NCBI GenBank assembly: GCA_030015575.1
Contig: JASDDO010000016.1
Coordinates: 456,272,141-456,336,140, forward strand
From: Agapanthus africanus
Lineage: Eukaryota > Streptophyta > Magnoliopsida > Asparagales > Amaryllidaceae
Direction of reading: 5' to 3'
DNA: 64,000 nt
Positions 20,385 through 32,200 of the stretch are shown one piece after another. Below the pieces are notes generated by a model. The model had not been told where the DNA came from. It did no database searches and saw only the letters and a program-made list of their open reading frames with translations. Within the stretch, counting starts at the first letter, position 1. The number at the start of each line of letters is the position of its first letter. A program made the translations under genes and the position numbers.

Positions 20385-23300
20385 TGTAGGGTTCCTAGGC
20401 ACTCTTGTGAAGGTTCATAAGGTATCAAACATGCCCGAATAAAAATTTAGACGTGCCGAACAACCCAAAGCCGGGATCTTTGCTAGATTATTAGGGTTTA
20501 ACATGCAAGATAACAACTTTATTACAAAGTGTGAGGGATTACTGTTGGCTATGGTGTCCTCAAGGCAATTATCATAGTCGCGGACTTATGATTATGATGA
20601 TTGAGTGAGGACCTATACCGATAAAACAGTCTTACTCAAGATGATAGTATGCTATCTGGTTTGTCTTTATCATCATGTTGATAAAGCCCATAGGATTCTT
20701 GCTTGACTGCCAGCATTGTGATGGCGATCACATATGTGGGAGCTGGGGTCTATAAGCACATCCTTAAATGTCCCTAGTCGTAGGAGTATCGAGACCGGGC
20801 ATCGATACTCCAGTGTAGACTAGTGTATACTGATCGAGACCCCGACGAGAGGCGGTGGCTAGGTCTCACAAGCCATTGGTGTTAGTTTGTTCACCTAAGA
20901 TAGTATACAGGTGCTCATTGGGTTATGAGTACACTGGACGGACTCGCCGGGAACCTGCTAGTTGGTATTATACCTATTGTCAGATAGCAGTTCCCAGGTG
21001 ACATGTGTACAGGTTAGTCTGTCGACCTGAGATTGTCATTTGTCTCGTGTGAGTTTCCACTGTGCTTTGATTACTACCCTACCACGGCTCAAAGGAGTCG
21101 TGCAAACAGGTTTTAGTTGGGTACAGTCCCGAGCCACATGGAGGCAGTGATCGGATCATCGAGGATTCGTCTCTCCCGGTATTGGGGGTTGATGTCGCGT
21201 TGTGTACGGATGGCCATCACCATAAATCCGTGGCCACGGTGGACGAGAATTACCGATCCAGGATCGATAGTTTCTCAGGTGGTGATGGGTTTCATACCGG
21301 CACTAAATATCGCGTTGTTGGGGGTCTGACTTTATCCACCCTCTAGACTCGATATGCAATACTCTTAGACGAACAGACCGGACTGTACGGATATTGTCAC
21401 TGACAGGCTCAGTAGGGGTTCAGGATGAGTTTGCTCGTTGGCCTCCCTTTCGCTCAATACCTGGGCAGCCGTTACGTACAGCTAGTGCCGCTGACGTGCT
21501 TGTGGTTAAACCCACTGCCAGCGTATTGACGAGTCTTTAGAGTCCCACATAGAGGGTTTTTACGGTTCAGACGATATGGTGTACATGAGGTATGTTGATA
21601 CATACAGATGTCCGATTAAATATGTGCACTTGCTGCGCAGACTTTAATTGGACGGTTGATAATACTAGCGGCTTAGGATTAAGCCAGTTTATTAAATCAG
21701 GTTTTGATTTAATAATTGATATATGTATTTGAATATACGTATTCTAGTATTATTGTTCACTATTCGTTTTCTCTCTCGGCTATTTGTATTTTGGTACGAA
21801 TACGCGTATATGTATTTCGGTACATGTACTGGGAAGTATTCCGTATTTGTACGGAATAGCTTCTAGAAGAAGTTGCCACCTCATTTATATGATTTTCCTT
21901 TTTGGAAAATCATTTGTTTTATAAATGAGGTGGAAGGGATGATGTGGCATAAGAATGGGTCAAAGCATGGCTTTGATTTGTTTAATTGAAAAATGGCATG
22001 AGATTTTTTTTGGAGGGAATGGGAGAGGGGGGCGCCGGCCACTATTTTGGGGAAAGGGGTTTTCATTTGATTTTGTGGATGATTGATTATTATGCTAGCC
22101 CACTCTCTCATGCTCCAAAAGAAACTTAACCATTTTCCTTTGTTCATGCAAAAGCCTCATCACCTCCTTCTTCTTCTTCTTTGGTTGCTCCCATGAGCAC
22201 ATGGATGAGAGAAAATATAGTGACACTTTCCTACACCTCGACTCTCCATCGTTAGCAACTTTGGAGAGCCGGTAGTCTCGTTCGTCGAGCTGGAGCTTGC
22301 GCCGTTCCCTCGGGTGGATCATCGGAGATGGAGGAAGACCGGTAACCAAACTTCGTCAAAGAACCGCTAGGAGCTTGGAATGAAGACCGAAGAACTTGGA
22401 TCATCTCGGTATAACAATTCTAACTCTTAGTTAAGCTCGCTAGTTTTGGGTTTAAGGTCGATCCGGAAATCGGGTACCGGTAGCGTCGGTTTAGAAAATT
22501 TTCGTTCCGCATTTTGGCCGCGTTTTGACGGCCGGGGCGCTGCCGGGACCCTTCAATTACAACCTTTGTAGTCTGCTCCTTCGCTTCATAAGCTCCGAGT
22601 AGAAGTCCCTTCGCCGCGATCCACGATCTCCCGGACTCAAGAGAAGCTCCACGACTCGAACGATCCATGCTAGCTTGTAGTGTTCCGTTTCTCCGATGAT
22701 CTACGTCGAAGTTGCTATAACCTAAGCTCTCTCACTCTAATGAGGTGAACACCCTAATATAATGGGCTAGATTAGATGAGGATGATGGAGTAGTATTTAT
22801 GCTTTATTTTTATATCATAATCTCACATGAAATCATCACAAAAGGAATTTCTAGTAAGCTTTCTCAAAGCTAATGAGAGAAGAAGATGATGAATAATAAG
22901 ATAATCCTTTTGTAATGAATAATGAAAAGAGTATATCAATAATAATGCAACCATGGTTAATGATGATAAGGATAACCCTTGTAGAGAGTTAACTAAGGCT
23001 AGGGTTTGGTTGGGTTAAGAAATGAGTCATAAGAAAATATCTATCATAATATCTTCTTCATGACAAAAGGAATGCTTCTAGAAGGTGCAAGAAGAAGATA
23101 ACCCTAATCAAACCCTAATCTCTTTTTATCATCACTAAACATGTTTCATTATTAATCATATCATGTTACTATAATATATATCACATATATATTATATATT
23201 TGTAACAAAAGAAAATAATACAATTAATATATATCGCATATATATCAATGTATTATCCGGTGAGAAAATGAAATAATAAAGCTAGCCAATATTAGATAAT

Positions 23301-24600
23301 GTAATACAATATATCATATATATTATTATACATTAAATCATCGAATCAACACTTGATTCGACAATCCGGCTATATTGAATATAACCGACTAATATATCAT
23401 GTACCGATTCATCGAATCAACACTTGATCCGATGATCCGGTTCATATCTAAATATCGCGAGAATATAATACGGTATCTCATATCGCATTATCCTCGGTCC
23501 TGCACATATCACATATGTGCCTCTACTCCGTTTTTCCTGAGCCAAGAAACCTCTGTGTAGGACTCTAAAGAATCGTCAATACGCCGGTAGCAGGTGATGA
23601 TCATATCAAACACCCACAAGCTGCAAGCGGTCAGCTAAACGTAACAGCCACCCAGGTATTGAGCGATCAGAAGATCAATAAGCTAGCCTGTACGTTCTCC
23701 TGTGAATCCAACTAGTAACACTCCCGTACAGTCCGGTCTGTTTGTCTGATATGTCGCATATCAAGTCTAGGGGTGGTATACGTCAGACCCCAGTAACCGA
23801 TAAGTCGTGTCGATGTGAGGCTCATAACAGGTCGAGAAACTACTGGTAACACTTACCAGTAAATCTCTATATCAGCCCTGGCCAGGGACTTCCAGTTATA
23901 GCCAATCGAACACAGCACAACATCAACTCCCTATACCGGGAGAGACGAATCCCCTCCTATCGCTCATTGCCTCCATGTGATTCGGGACTGCACCCAAAAG
24001 CCACCGTTTTGCACGCCCTCTTGGACGTGGTAAGGTGGAAATCAAAGCACAGTGGGAATCATACAAGACTCTATGACGATCTCGGGTCTACAGACTACCC
24101 TGTACCAGTGTCACCAGAGAACTGCCATCTGACGTGTGGTATATCACCATCTGGGAGTTCTCGGCGAGTCCGTCCAATGTACCCAGTCTCTACTGAGCAC
24201 CCGTACACCATCTCTGATGTCAAACACCGATGGATATGGGATCATCCATCGCCCATCATATGGGTCAAGATGCGTATACGCTAGTCTACTCTGGTGTATC
24301 GATGCCCTGTCTCGATATACCCTCGACTAGGAATAGTTATAGGATGTACTCATCGACTACCGTGGCCCCACTAGTATGATCTCATCATAGTCCCAGTAGT
24401 CGAGTACAGATCCTAAGGGCTTTATCAACATGTGAGAGAAAAACAGTAAACCAATACAAGTCAACATGTTAAGATAAAGTGAAACCAAATAGCATACTAT
24501 CATGACGAGCAAGAAAGTCCTCTCTCTATATATCCAAGCATCCATTATAATATACATCATATGTACAACAATGGCCTCTAGGGTATATACATAACTAACA
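20385..24600 (-). repeat. 5' LTR of copia A, interrupted by a solo LTR
   Basis: Matches 12169-14383 nearly base for base on both sides of a 2,013-bp insertion at 20543-22555. Without the insertion it is about 2.2 kb. AACACTT palindromes are at 23341-23361, 23412-23432 and 23842-23860. The right end (ACTAACA) is followed directly by GGGAC and the Athila-2 LTR. Confidence 0.88.
20543..22555 (+). mobile_element. Solo LTR of a copia C relative
   Basis: Starts TGTTGGCTATGG and ends GGGACCCTTCA. ATTAC is duplicated at 20538-20542 and 22556-22560. Both ends and several internal blocks match the copia C LTRs in inverted orientation, for example the stretch near 20710-20770 against about 50100-50160. 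No internal region is present, so it is a solo LTR left by LTR-LTR recombination. Confidence 0.88.
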
Positions 24601-24605
24601 GGGAC

Positions 24606-26040
24606 TGATTGTGAGATTCAGTGCTTATGCTATTTGTGATCAAAGAATTAGCCGCAATCAATAACGGTGTCGCTTGGTAGCTAGCCGGTTGAGTACGGGT
24701 CGGTCCACAGGGAGATGGATTCCTTTTCTTTATGTTTTAACGAGTTAAATCCAAAAGATTTTGGGTTTTAATTTAAGGTATAAGAATGAGATAAAAGTTT
24801 ATAAAAAGCTTGCTAGGGTTAAGATTAGGTTAGTTTGGAAAATCAATTATTCTCACCGCTTTCTTTGTCCTAATTAAGAACTTTTGGGTGTTAAGGTAAT
24901 AGTTTACAAAGGGGATTAGCACGATCGGGAAGAAACTAAGTTTCTTCCCTTTGGTCCTTGTCCGTCCTTTCTTAACTCTTAGCCCTAACCTCTATGGAAA
25001 TCAAACACAACCGGTCTTTAACTATGGAATCACCGCTACCTCATGGGATAGGGTGCCGTAGTGAATGGTGTGTGTATGTTTGCATAGAGTCCTACTTTAA
25101 AATATTGAACGGGCAAGAAAGGGGTGAGAGATTTTTATCTCTCAAACCTTCCCCAAACCTAACCCTAACAAGTGAGGAACTACTCACTCATTAGGGAATT
25201 AATAAAGAAATTCATTTTTATGTGATTTTCTTTTAAGTAACTAAGGCAGATAAAAAATTGCGGAAAATAACTACGGCAGAGAAATAAAATTGCTAGATAA
25301 AAAATTCAAGATAAAAAAACTTACTTCTTTATTGATGCACTCTTTGACAATTACAGGAATTGAAAATTTTAAACTAGAGAAATAAAAAGAGGCATCTCAA
25401 AAGAGGCACCCAAAATGAGTCACGCTCCAAAAAGAGCTGTAGGATTCCTATTTATAGATAATAGAAACCCTAGGGTTTACATCTGATCCATATCTAGAAT
25501 TACAAAAATACCCTAAGAAAACCGGGTCAATGCACCGACTCCACCGACACGCGCCGACACGTGCTTAGCACGGCCGTGGATCCGCGGCCATAAGCATGGT
25601 TTGGCTGCGGTTCCGCGGCCATTTGATGGTCTTGCTGCATCATTTCTTCAGGGTTTCATTCTGTTGCTTTTTCCTTCTATTTTCTTCACTTGGTTCTTCA
25701 GAATGTCTTCTAGTTTCTTCCAGATTTCCACAGTGCAAAATGTTGTGGACTTTTCCCGTTCGCTTCGTGTTGAAGTCTTGAATCTTGTGCTGTCTTCGTA
25801 CTTTGTGCAATCGAACTGTTCATTAATCTTCAGTTGTTCCTTAAACTGTAGGCGGCATCATAAAGATTCTTCTATTTGTTGGTCGTAATCTCACTTTTGT
25901 AGCGTTTTTACCATGTTTACTGTACTGTTCCGAGAACCTGTAACCTGCAACTATTTAGCAGACATGGATCAAAAGCACCTATTTATTTACAATATGATTA
26001 AGAATGGGGAATATAATAATGCAAAATTTTGATATGAACA
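24606..26040 (-). repeat. 3' LTR of Athila-2
   Basis: 1,435 bp, starting TGTTCATATC and ending CACAATCA in the minus sense. The end resembles the Athila-1 LTR end. TATA-like TATAAATA is on the minus strand at 25449-25456. The GC palindrome pair (25572-25620) is 115 bp upstream of it. In this copy the first palindromes each have one substitution. Confidence 0.87.
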
Positions 26041-28048
26041 AATACCCCCAACTTATCTTTTGCTCGTCCCGAGCAAAACTAGTTTTATTCTCGGAAAAGC
26101 CTAGCCTCACTTTCGCAGGGAAAAGCAATTGCACTGAGCTCGTGCAACAAGCCGTTAAACCTCTAGGTGTCCCTAGTAGGAGGAGTGTTATCTCCTGAGG
26201 TTTTTCAGCGGATACTACCCACAAAATCCGATCAATTTGGCCTGTTGACTTTCATTCTTCTATTCGGTATTCTAGCAAGAAGTTCTATTATCTTCAACTT
26301 AGAAATTATCAACCCATATTTTTCACGCTTCCTTATCATTTAACTTAAGATTGTATAAGTTCTTTAAATTTATTTAGCTTTCAGTATCTTTTGAGTTTTC
26401 CTTCTAAGGTTCCATCTCAATTTAGGAATTTTTATCATCTCTACTGAAGATATAAGTCCTATTTTTCATTCCTATCTCTCATCCAAACCCCAATCATATA
26501 CCCCTACGTGTGTGTATGTATCACCCTACACTTGGAAATTCAATTCAAGCTATCATTCCCTTTTTCCATCGTCCAAAGTACTTTTAGTTGGTGAATTTTA
26601 GATGAAATTGCTCACACATCCTTCATGCGACCGTTAATACTTCTTGAGGTACTAACGACCGATTACAAAATGTGTTTGCACATTAAGGCGTAATTCCTCG
26701 TCTTGTAATACCTAAGGTTTTAGCAGTGACTCTCAAACCAGTTGGTCTAAGGCACTAGGTGATAAAGCACTCTCGTTATATATATATATATTTATTTTAC
26801 GCAACCTTAAGTAATTATAAAACCAGTGTTCATTTTTTTTTATCTCTTTATTCACACTTATATTTTTATTTTATTTTCCTTCATACTAAGGATTTTAGAC
26901 AAGAGCATTTCAAGGTATCCTCTACTATTCTAAGTTTCAAGGTGCATGCATGTGCTAATTGTAGGGTATATATTTTCAGAATTTAGACTTAAGATTCAGA
27001 ATTATTTTTCAGACTTACACTTCAAATAAAAATTCGATACTTTTCCCTTATTTTGACTTAGCCCAAGAACTGAACTCAAAATTTGCCTATTTCTAAATAA
27101 ACTATAAGGACATATATTTTCTACAGTTAAATTTTAAGAAAGGTTATTTTTAGGGTTTTTAATTTACTAAGTTTAGGATATAGTTTTTCCCTACTATTCA
27201 ACCGTCATGTTGAACTTAAGTCAAATTTGGCCAAAATTGAACTTTTCAATTTTTATAATTTTTAAATTTTTTCAATTTTTATGTTTTAAATTTTTTAAAT
27301 TTTTATGTTTTAAAATTTTTCAATTTTTATGGGTTTTAAAATAAGTATGCAAATGCAAAAATATACAAATGAATGCGAAGGAAGAAAGCTTACCGAGCAG
27401 ACCCCCAAACTTAAACTTGACAGTGCCCTCACTGTCAGGCTACACCAAGAGGGTCAAAATTGTCGGTACTCCCCTGTTTATTTTTTTAATATTTTTTTTA
27501 TTGTTAACAGAAAAACGAAACAAAATATATATACAAAAAGATCCCCCCAAACTTAAGTGAAACAGTGTTTCCATTGTTGAAGCATTAAAGTTCAGATTTA
27601 GGGAGGAGAAAAACACAGTATCAAGCTATACAAGGCCTTACACAGGCCAAAAGTTAGCACCGACCATTCAAAATTTTATCGTTATAATGGTATGGTTGGT
27701 GAAAGAATGGAATGTAGAGAAAAGAAATGAGAAGCACACGAGACCATGTGGAGATAGAAGCAATATACGGTCTCGGTGGAGGAGAAGAATGGCGGAAGGG
27801 AAAAAGAAATGGTGGTGGTGGTTCGAATTCTTCGGGTGGAGGTTGATTAATCACAAAATCCGTGTCGTTTAGGAATGCAAGTTCGTCAGCAAAAAGTTCT
27901 TCAAAACTCTCATCGATGTAATTGAACATTTTGCTGTCAGTAAGTTTTGTGCTAGAATTTATCAGACTTGATTTGTCAAAAATTATGGAGGTAGGAGACT
28001 CGAAAAACTCATCTACCTCATTTTCAAAAGTATCCAAATCAAGTTGGG
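26041..28048 (-). other. Athila-2 residual internal region
   Basis: The polypurine tract is at 26045-26054 (minus strand AAGTTGGGGG). Two more polypurine-like runs are at 27402-27412 and 27543-27553, echoing the three runs in Athila-1. Most of the stretch is noncoding. A 127-residue minus-strand frame at 27654-28037, acidic then proline-rich, starts beside the deletion junction. I do not recognise it; it may be a remnant of the gag-pol region or chance. Confidence 0.65.
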
Positions 28049-29224
28049 TTTCTTTGCCCTAATTAAGAACTTTTGGGTGTTAAGGTAATAGTTAACAAAG
28101 GGGATTAGCACGATCGGGAAGAAACTAAGTTTCTTCCCTTTGGTCCTTGTCCGTCCTTTCTTAACTCTTAGCCCTAACCTCTATGGAAATCAAACACAAC
28201 CGGTCTTTAACTATGGAATCACTGCTACCTCGTGGGATAGGGTGCCGTAGTGAGCGGTGTGTGTATGTTTGCATAGAATCCTACTTTAAAATATTGAACG
28301 GGCAAGAAAGGGGTGAGAGATTTTCATCTCTCAAACCTTCCCCAAACCTAACCCTAACAAGGGGGGAACTACTCACTCATTAGAGAATTAATAAAGAAAT
28401 TCATTTTTATGTGATTTTCTTTTAAGTAACTAAGGCATATAAAAAATTGCGGAAAATAACTACGGCAGAGAAATAAAATTGCTAGATAAAAAATTCAAGA
28501 TAAAAAAACTTACTTCTTTATTGATGCACTCTTTGACAATTACAGGAATTGAAAATTTTAAACTAGAGAAATAAAAAGAGGCATCTCAAAAGAGGCACCC
28601 AAAATGAGTCACGCTCCAAAAAAGAGCTGTAGGATTCCTATTTATAGATAATAGAAACCCTAGGGTTTACATATGATCCATATCTAGAATTACAAAAATA
28701 CCCTAAGAAAACCGGGTCAATGCACCGACTCCACCGACACGCACCGACACGTGCTTAGCACGGCCGCGGATCCGCGGCCATAAGCATGGTTTGGCCGCGG
28801 TTCCGCGGCCATTTGATGGTCTTGCTACATCATTTCTTCAGGGCTTCATTCTGTTGCTTTTTCCTTCTATTTTCTTCATTTGGTTCTTCAGAACGTCTTC
28901 TAGTTTCTTCCAGATTTCCACAGTGCAGAATGTTGTGGACTTTTCTCGTTCGCTTCGTGTTGAAGTCTTGAATTTTGTGCTGCCTTCGTACTTTGTGCAA
29001 TCGAACTGTTCATTGATCTTCACTTGTTCCTTAAACTGTAGGCAGCATCATAAAGATTCTTCTATTTGTTGGTCGTAGTCTCACTTTTGTAGCATTTTTT
29101 ACCATTTTCACTGTACTGTTCCGAGAACCTGTAACTATTTAGCAGACATGGATCAAAAGCACCTATTTATTTGCAATATGATTAAGAATGGGGAATATAA
29201 TAATGCAAAATTCTGATATTAACA
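28049..29224 (-). repeat. 5' LTR of Athila-2, inner end deleted
   Basis: Closely matches 24867-26040, with scattered single-base differences. About 265 bp of the primer-proximal end are missing. The GC palindrome pair is at 28762-28810 with both palindromes perfect. A TATA-like box is at 28639-28646. Confidence 0.87.
28762..28810 (-). repeat. Paired GC palindrome, Athila-2 LTR (best-preserved copy)
   Basis: GGCCGCGGATCCGCGGCC, a 13-bp spacer, then GGCCGCGGTTCCGCGGCC. The other LTR carries it at 25572-25620. Confidence 0.92.
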
Positions 29225-32200
29225 GGGGCAAGTATACAAGATTGGCTTGACTCCTCGCTATTCAGCCAGATATCTGCAGTGGGCTCGATACATCCTGTCG
29301 GCCAAGAAATCACTGCTGCTGAATCTCGGGTTGTACCCCGCAATTTATGCGTCTCTTTTCCAGTATTCCACGCCCCCTGTATGGTAGGTCAAAGCTTTCT
29401 TGGAACAATGGAACATCCCGACTCACACCTTTCTTCTATCGGATCGGGAAGTTTCAATCTCTTTGGAGGAGTTCGCGAAGATCTTCGGCTTACCCGTCAG
29501 AGGGGAACATTACGAGGAGATACGTCCCCCTGACGAGTACATCTTTGCCACCAAATCAGTGATGATGGGCCTTACCCCGGAGAATGCCATTCAACATTGA
29601 TTCCCGAGCCGGATCAAGGTGTTTAACATTTACGGGAGTCTATTTCTAGAGTCTGGAGGGAATGGAGTTAGCTTCACAGACTTTATCGCTCGCTTTCTTC
29701 GCCCAGAAGTCTTGTCAAAACAAGCCGCGAAATTCGCTAAGCTTGACGACCCGTTCGGTTTCGGTTTGGATAACCAGCCGACGGCGGAAACAGATTTAAG
29801 AAGCTTATTCATTCTAGAAACCCCGGTCGTCCATTTTGCAGAGCTTGCTGCTTCAGACTTCGATGAAGAGACGTTCTTCCTGGGGTTTATTGGCTTGTGG
29901 TTGAACTGGTTCGTGCTTCCTACGCACCCTCGCTATATGAGTCCGTCAGTCTTTTACCCAGCCCACCGTATGGTTGTGGGGACGCGTGTGGCCATTGGGA
30001 TTGCTGGGCTGGCTCATTTATACCATGGCCTGAGCTTAGCAGCAGATACTACTCAACCTGGGGTAAAACCTGTACATCTTCCGCTGCACTACTTTACGTC
30101 CTGGGTCGAAATGAACGTGCTAGGTGCTTTCAGAGTCCACAAACGGCCCCGCTTCTATGACAGCTATAACTTTCCCCGGGTCATATTTCTAGTTGACGCT
30201 TCCGTATTAGATCCGTCGCAGCAAGAGGCTCGACGTCTGGTCCTTCGCTCGCGTATGGTCGGGGATAGTATGACTTCTGTCGATAGAGTCTTAACTATCA
30301 GCAAGGAATCTACCAAGGCAGTGCAACTGCTGCGTGATACTTTCAAAGACGGAGCTCCTACGTTGAAGGCTCGGGAGATCCTGCACTTATATTCGATCAG
30401 GACAGGCTTACTAGTCTTCAGGCAAGGCGCATCGGCATTGTTCATGAGGTATAACCCGCACTGTTTTGCTCAACAGTCGGGTTATGATCAGGGTGTCCCG
30501 CTCGAGGCTTTCTTAGCCGAGCCGGTTGCTACGGAAGAGGGTACTCGCGGCGCGCTGCACCACTTTATGCGGCTAAACACGGGGTTTAACTTTCTAATCA
30601 GCGAGCCAAGCTACATGCCGAAATCTTTGAATGCCTACGGGGCGTGGTATCAGCATGCTACAGGTGCTATTATCAGGGAAGAGAGGCGGCTATTACTTGA
30701 TCATAAGGATGCTGTCCCAGCTGGTAATTCGAAAGTTCTTTTGAAGCGACGGACTACCGTTCGTCCTTCCTTAAGAGAAGTTGCTTCGGTTGTTGTCCCG
30801 CGCGCCTTCCCTGAGAAGCCTCCACCCTGTGTTCCTGTAGAAACGGTAGCTGTAGCGTCCCCGGAATCCGGCGTTGGTGCAGAAATTGGGGCCCGTCGCC
30901 CGAAAATGCCTGTCAAGCGCAAACTCTTGTAATCGGCCGCAGGCATCCGCTCGCAGAAAAAGAAGAAGTCGTTATTCTCTGATGATGTCATATTTGGCCA
31001 GGAGCCGCATGCTCCCTATAGCGGGGGTTTGTGCAAGTATGGGACCAATGAGGGTTTATTCATGCGCCTGCGGATGATACTGATCTCCAGGCTGCCCTTG
31101 TGGCTTCCGAGCGACTAGCTCGCGCAGAAGCGGCGCTGATTACTATCACGAAATCAGGTATATTTTCAGTTATGTTCTTCTGCGATTATCTCTTTTCTCT
31201 TTGTTATGTTTGTATTGACTCTTTCTTTTTCCACAGGTATTTCTGCCGAAGAGGTTCTCGTGGCTTCCCTCCGGACATTCGAGGAGGAAGAGAGGTTCCG
31301 CGCTTCTTTGGGCCTTGGTAAAATTCAGTTCATTATGCCTTTATTCTTTTTTTTATTCGTTCTCTGACCCTCTCTTTCATCTTTTTGCAGCGACTACCTC
31401 AACTCAAGTCATTCCAAATGCGGTGCCGATCTCGAGCGGCGATGCAGCGGAAACCATGAAACCAGCTACCGTGACCACAGCCTTCCCAGGGTTACCGCAG
31501 GAGGCTTCACTGAAACAGCCGATGATGGATGCCGTATCGGCTCCGGAGGCAGAGCTTGGTTCGGATGATGACGTTCCTCTGTCGGAAGTCTTGAGGAGGT
31601 CATTTCTCATAGCCCAGACCGAAAAGAAGCGCAGGAAGCGTGCAGCGAAGGAGCGCGACGCCTACTTGGCCATGGGTGCAGGCTCAAGTAATACTCCATC
31701 TGTCGATATTCCTTTGGCGGATGTTCCGGCTGCCTTATCTATTGCCCATAGACAGGTTGCACGCGCGGCTCATGAAGAAACTGGAAAGTTACCTCGATGT
31801 AATGTAACACCCAGTCTTTTTTATTAGAACTCGATCCTCAAATTCTGATATACTCATTTCCTGCAGGGCCAAATCCTGACGATGGGATGACAGGCGAAAT
31901 GCTGGCGGTTACAGAGCCCGAAGTGGCTACTCTTTCCCGGGAATCTGGGACCGTTCAAACCACTACTCTCTCTCCCTATGGCTCCTTGGTATCGGCGGGC
32001 GTCGCAATCGTTACGACGGCCCTCATCGAGTCAGGGGACTAAGCTATGGGTGCGAAATCTATTCTTCTGAGACGGAGTAAAGAAGCCGTTATACCCGGTG
32101 ATGCCTCCGTTATGGCTTTGGTCCATGATCTATCAGGTAGTCTTTGGGTGACCGTTTGTTTTTTTTTAGTTTTTTTTTATCCCTATTCAGCCCTCCTGAC

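Larger units (their letters stand above)
10624..24600 (-). mobile_element. Copia family A tandem array sharing LTRs
   Basis: Read in the minus sense from the right: LTR (20385-24600), primer site, leader, pol, polypurine tract, LTR (12169-14383), primer site and a second leader truncated at 10624. The middle LTR therefore has an internal region on both sides, as expected from recombination between LTRs of two copies. The two leaders (10628-12168 and 18823-20384) are nearly identical by eye. The outer left part is missing; the break is about 25 bp beyond a (TA)n tract. Confidence 0.85.
24606..29224 (-). mobile_element. Deleted Athila-like element (Athila-2)
   Basis: Minus-strand order: truncated 5' LTR (28049-29224), 2 kb of internal sequence, polypurine tract, complete 3' LTR (24606-26040). 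The inner end of the 5' LTR, primer site, gag and pol are gone. The junction at 28048/28049 shares a short TTTCTTTG homology with the intact LTR. The 3' noncoding region resembles Athila-1 in several blocks. Possible target duplication: GGGAC (24601-24605) and GGGGC (29225-29229), one mismatch. Confidence 0.82.

Noticed and set aside
27654-28037. Acidic/proline-rich 127-residue frame as a host gene
   Set aside because: Lies inside the Athila-2 remnant beside a deletion joint; no recognised domain. Kept only as a note.
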